This document shows, piece by piece, positions 61,682-64,000 of a stretch of DNA of 64,000 nt. Under the pieces are notes generated by a model. The model was not told the DNA's origin and ran no database searches. It saw nothing but the letters and a program-made list of their open reading frames with translations. The stretch is taken from positions 868,001-932,000 of the forward strand of contig JACKNO010000001.1 in assembly GCA_024234815.1 (NCBI GenBank). The letters are read 5' to 3'. A program made the position numbers and the translations under genes. Each line of letters starts with the position of its first letter. The stretch's first letter is position 1. The DNA is from Pseudomonadales bacterium (lineage in GTDB: Bacteria; Pseudomonadota; Gammaproteobacteria; Pseudomonadales; Halieaceae).

Positions 61682-62533
61682 ATGCAACGCTATAGAATCA
61701 TTCATCGCACCTACTACAACTTTACCAGCGCGGTTGCCCTTGGTCCCCACGGCCTGCGCCTGCGCCCGCGCGAAGGCCACGAACTGCGCATAGAATCATT
61801 CGATACAAAAATTTCGCCGGAAGCGGAGTTGTTCTGGCATCGGGACGTGGAGGGAAACTCGGTCGCCACAGCCACCTTCTCCGGCACGACGCGCCAGTTG
61901 GCTATTGAAAGCGAACTTGTCATCCAGCAGTACCTGGAAGACCCGCTGGATTTTCTGGTGGCGGATTACGCCGTTGCCTACCCTTTCAGCTACCAGCCGG
62001 ACGACGAATTCCTGCTCGCGCCCTACATGACCCTGTCGGACAGCGATGCCGGGGCGGATGTGAAGCGCTGGATCGATGGGCTGTGGTCACGGGGGGAGGC
62101 CATTCAGACCTATAGCCTGTTACAGCGCCTTAACACCGCAATCTATGAGAGCATGACGTATACGGTGCGCGAAGAACCCGGGGTCCAGACTGCGAGTACC
62201 ACTCTCGGTGCGCGCGCGGGCTCTTGCCGGGATTTTGCACAGTTGTTCATGGCAGCCGCGAGGCGGTTGGGTCTGGCCGCCCGCTTTGTCACCGGCTATT
62301 TGCACGACCCGCTGTCGCTGGTCGCCGGGGCGACCCACGCCTGGGCGGAGATCTACCTGCCAGGAGCGGGCTGGAAAGGATTTGATCCAACCATTGGCGC
62401 CATTGTGGGCGCAGATCATATCCCCGTCGCGGTGGCTCGATTACCGGTTTCGGTGCCGCCGGTCGCCGGCTCCTACCGCGGAAACGCCAGCTCCGAACTT
62501 GAAGTGGGCGTCTGGGTGAGCAGGTGCGCCTGA
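61682..62533 (+). CDS. Transglutaminase-like family protein
   Basis: The 283-residue protein has the N-terminal bacterial transglutaminase beta region (YRIIHRTYYNF, GPHGLRLRPREGHE) and the catalytic core with Cys182 (AGSCRDFAQLFM), His219 (THAWAEIYL) and Asp235 (GFDPTIG), so the Cys-His-Asp triad is complete. No signal peptide is seen. Members of this group are cysteine proteases or amidases, often paired with alpha-E or circularly permuted ATP-grasp proteins, none of which are found in this window. The ATG has no clear Shine-Dalgarno sequence, but the family strand begins at once. Confidence 0.92.
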   Translation: MQRYRIIHRTYYNFTSAVALGPHGLRLRPREGHELRIESFDTKISPEAELFWHRDVEGNSVATATFSGTTRQLAIESELVIQQYLEDPLDFLVADYAVAYPFSYQPDDEFLLAPYMTLSDSDAGADVKRWIDGLWSRGEAIQTYSLLQRLNTAIYESMTYTVREEPGVQTASTTLGARAGSCRDFAQLFMAAARRLGLAARFVTGYLHDPLSLVAGATHAWAEIYLPGAGWKGFDPTIGAIVGADHIPVAVARLPVSVPPVAGSYRGNASSELEVGVWVSRCA

Positions 62534-62603
62534 TAGCGCTGTCGATTGTACCCTTGGCCCGACGAACGTAGACTGTATTTTCACTCTTGCTCAGGTACGA
62601 TCC

Positions 62604-64000
62604 ATGACACCAGAGGCCGTGTCCGAATCGCAGATTACCCGGCGCGCCCTGGCCGCCATAGAACGCGTGGGTAACAAGTTACCTGATCCGGCGGTATTGT
62701 TTATCGCGCTCCTGCTGCTGGTCTGGATACTGTCCTGGTTCTTTTCGCTTTTCAGTTATGACCTGATCGACCCTCGCACTGGCGAACAACTGCTTGTTAG
62801 CAACCAGTTATCCGCGAGCGCCATGACGCAGTTTATGTCGTCCATGGTGGCTACTTTCGCGCACTTTCATCCTATTGGTGTCGTGCTGGTCGCGATGCTG
62901 GGCATTGGAGTTGCCGAACATACCGGTTTTATCAACAGTGCGTTGCGGGCGATGCTGGGTGTAACCGCGCGCTGGTTGCTGACGCCCATGATCATACTTG
63001 TAGGGATTATCAGCCACACGGCGGCGGACGCCGGCTATGTGCTGGTAATTCCCCTGGGGGGAATCATTTTTCACGCGGCGGGTCGGCACCCGCTGGCCGG
63101 GATAGCGGCGGCTTTCGCCGGTGTTTCCGGCGGTTTCTCTGCGAATTTCATTCCATCCGCCATCGACCCGATGCTGCAGGGAATATCACAGTCCGCGGCC
63201 CAGATTATTGACCCGGCAGTAGTCCTCAATCCACTCAATAACTTTTTCTTCACCGCTGCCTCCTCCATTCTCATTATTGGACTTGGCTGGCTGATCACTG
63301 ACCGCATAGTTGAGCCGCGCCTGGGCGCCAGCCCCGTGGATGCCGACATGGAGGCCCAGCCCGGGATGGAAGCCCTGCAGGAGAACGAGAGCAGGGCTCT
63401 GCGCCTGGCACTGTGGGTCATGGCTCTTGCTATCGGGTTGCTGGTCATGTCGGCCTGGTCCGCCGATTCCGCGTGGCGGGGGCCAGAGGGTTCGTTGACC
63501 GAACGCGGCGCCCCACTGATGGCGTCCATCGTCCCGCTGATTTTTGTCTTGTTCCTGTTGCCCGGCGTGGCCTATGGTGTCGCCGCGGGTACCGTGAAAA
63601 GTAGCCGCGACGTAATTGCGGGCATGACGGCGTCGATGAACAGCATGGCCTACTACCTGGTCATCATGTTTTTCATAGCGCAGTTTATCTATGCGTTCGC
63701 ACAATCCAACCTGGGTGTATTGCTGGCGCTTGAGGGCGCTGCGTGGCTGAAATCCATGGGCTTGCCGGGACCGCTGATGATAGCGGGCATCGTGCTGTTG
63801 ACGGGCATTCTCAACCTGTTTGTGGGCTCCGCATCGGCGAAGTGGGCACTGCTTGCGCCGATTTTCGTTCCCATGCTGATGGAGTTGGGTATTTCACCGG
63901 ACCTTACCCAGGCCGCCTATCGGGTGGGCGACTCCACGACAAACATTATCACGCCCCTGATGCCCTATTTTCCGCTGGTAGTGGTGTACTGCCAGCGCTA
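62604..64000 (+). CDS. AbgT-family transporter (3' end outside window)
   Basis: The frame is open from the ATG at 62604 to the end of the window (465 full codons). It encodes many hydrophobic helices: a first near residue 32, then a region with HPIGVVLVAMLGIGVAEHTG, GIISHTAADAGYVLVIPLG and SGGFSANFIPSAIDP. The C-terminal signature is GSASAKWALLAPIFVPMLM followed by GDSTTNIITPLMPYFP. These are marks of AbgT transporters, named for p-aminobenzoyl-glutamate uptake and also reported to export sulfonamides. About 50 residues are probably missing at the end. Confidence 0.93.
   Translation, partial: MTPEAVSESQITRRALAAIERVGNKLPDPAVLFIALLLLVWILSWFFSLFSYDLIDPRTGEQLLVSNQLSASAMTQFMSSMVATFAHFHPIGVVLVAMLGIGVAEHTGFINSALRAMLGVTARWLLTPMIILVGIISHTAADAGYVLVIPLGGIIFHAAGRHPLAGIAAAFAGVSGGFSANFIPSAIDPMLQGISQSAAQIIDPAVVLNPLNNFFFTAASSILIIGLGWLITDRIVEPRLGASPVDADMEAQPGMEALQENESRALRLALWVMALAIGLLVMSAWSADSAWRGPEGSLTERGAPLMASIVPLIFVLFLLPGVAYGVAAGTVKSSRDVIAGMTASMNSMAYYLVIMFFIAQFIYAFAQSNLGVLLALEGAAWLKSMGLPGPLMIAGIVLLTGILNLFVGSASAKWALLAPIFVPMLMELGISPDLTQAAYRVGDSTTNIITPLMPYFPLVVVYCQR

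Noticed and set aside
1..64000. tRNA, rRNA, CRISPR arrays, insertion sequences, integrases, prophage genes
   Set aside because: I looked for tRNA cloverleaf sequences, regular spaced repeats, transposase motifs and terminal repeats and saw none.

Overview
The window looks like chromosomal DNA of a Gram-negative, probably marine, gammaproteobacterium. The reasons are the tripartite RND pumps, several lipoproteins with clear lipoboxes, a NADPH-type GltBD glutamate synthase, the Pseudomonas-type five-step histidine pathway with a HutC repressor, an AlgZ/AlgR-like two-component pair and an AbgT-family transporter. Cellvibrionales/Halieaceae would fit, but that placement is only an impression. Base composition is moderately GC-rich and even. 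I see no rRNA, tRNA, CRISPR array, insertion sequence, integrase or phage gene.

Layout. 1-3.5 kb: end of an RND adaptor gene and its permease. 3.6-9.6 kb (minus): gltB-gltD. 10.1-13.2 kb: a tyrosine-phosphatase-like protein facing a LytTR regulator/LytS-type kinase pair. 13.4-21.1 kb: a complete hut locus, hutC-hutU-hutH leftward and hutG-hutI-hutF rightward, with a perfect HutC-type palindrome between the arms. Together these convert histidine to glutamate, formate and ammonia. 21.3-27.9 kb: single genes, mostly on the minus strand (coiled-coil protein, TPR-sulfotransferase, lipoprotein, small conserved membrane protein, class III cyclase-like protein, diguanylate cyclase, FABP-like beta-barrel).

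28.4-34.1 kb (plus) is the most unusual block: SGNH-like protein, ferritin-like diiron protein, SxtJ-like membrane protein, NodU/TobZ-type O-carbamoyltransferase, a 54-residue DUF5989 protein and a zinc-ribbon methyltransferase. The three central genes match the sxtI-sxtJ-sxtK trio known from saxitoxin loci. Here they sit in a different context that suggests carbamoylation, oxidation and methylation of an unknown membrane-associated or exported molecule. 34.2-36.8 kb (minus): a TIR-transmembrane-TPR protein with a small partner of unknown function.

37-45.7 kb: an M2 peptidyl-dipeptidase lipoprotein, then a TetR-controlled RND efflux operon with two adaptors and one permease, then a HAD phosphatase. 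45.7-50.4 kb: two MFS-type transporters flanking a large membrane protein with a C-terminal TerB-like region. 50.4-55 kb: a thioredoxin-fold lipoprotein coupled to a SnoaL-like secreted protein, and divergently an atypical crotonase with a CoA-transferase. 55-64 kb: two large lipoprotein hydrolases (alpha/beta fold and DUF885), small membrane proteins, an EamA transporter, a transglutaminase-like protein and the start of an AbgT transporter that runs off the window.

Most genes are tightly packed. The longest stretches without a gene are 9621-10153, 27941-28389, 36772-37068, 57166-57434 and 17354-17615.
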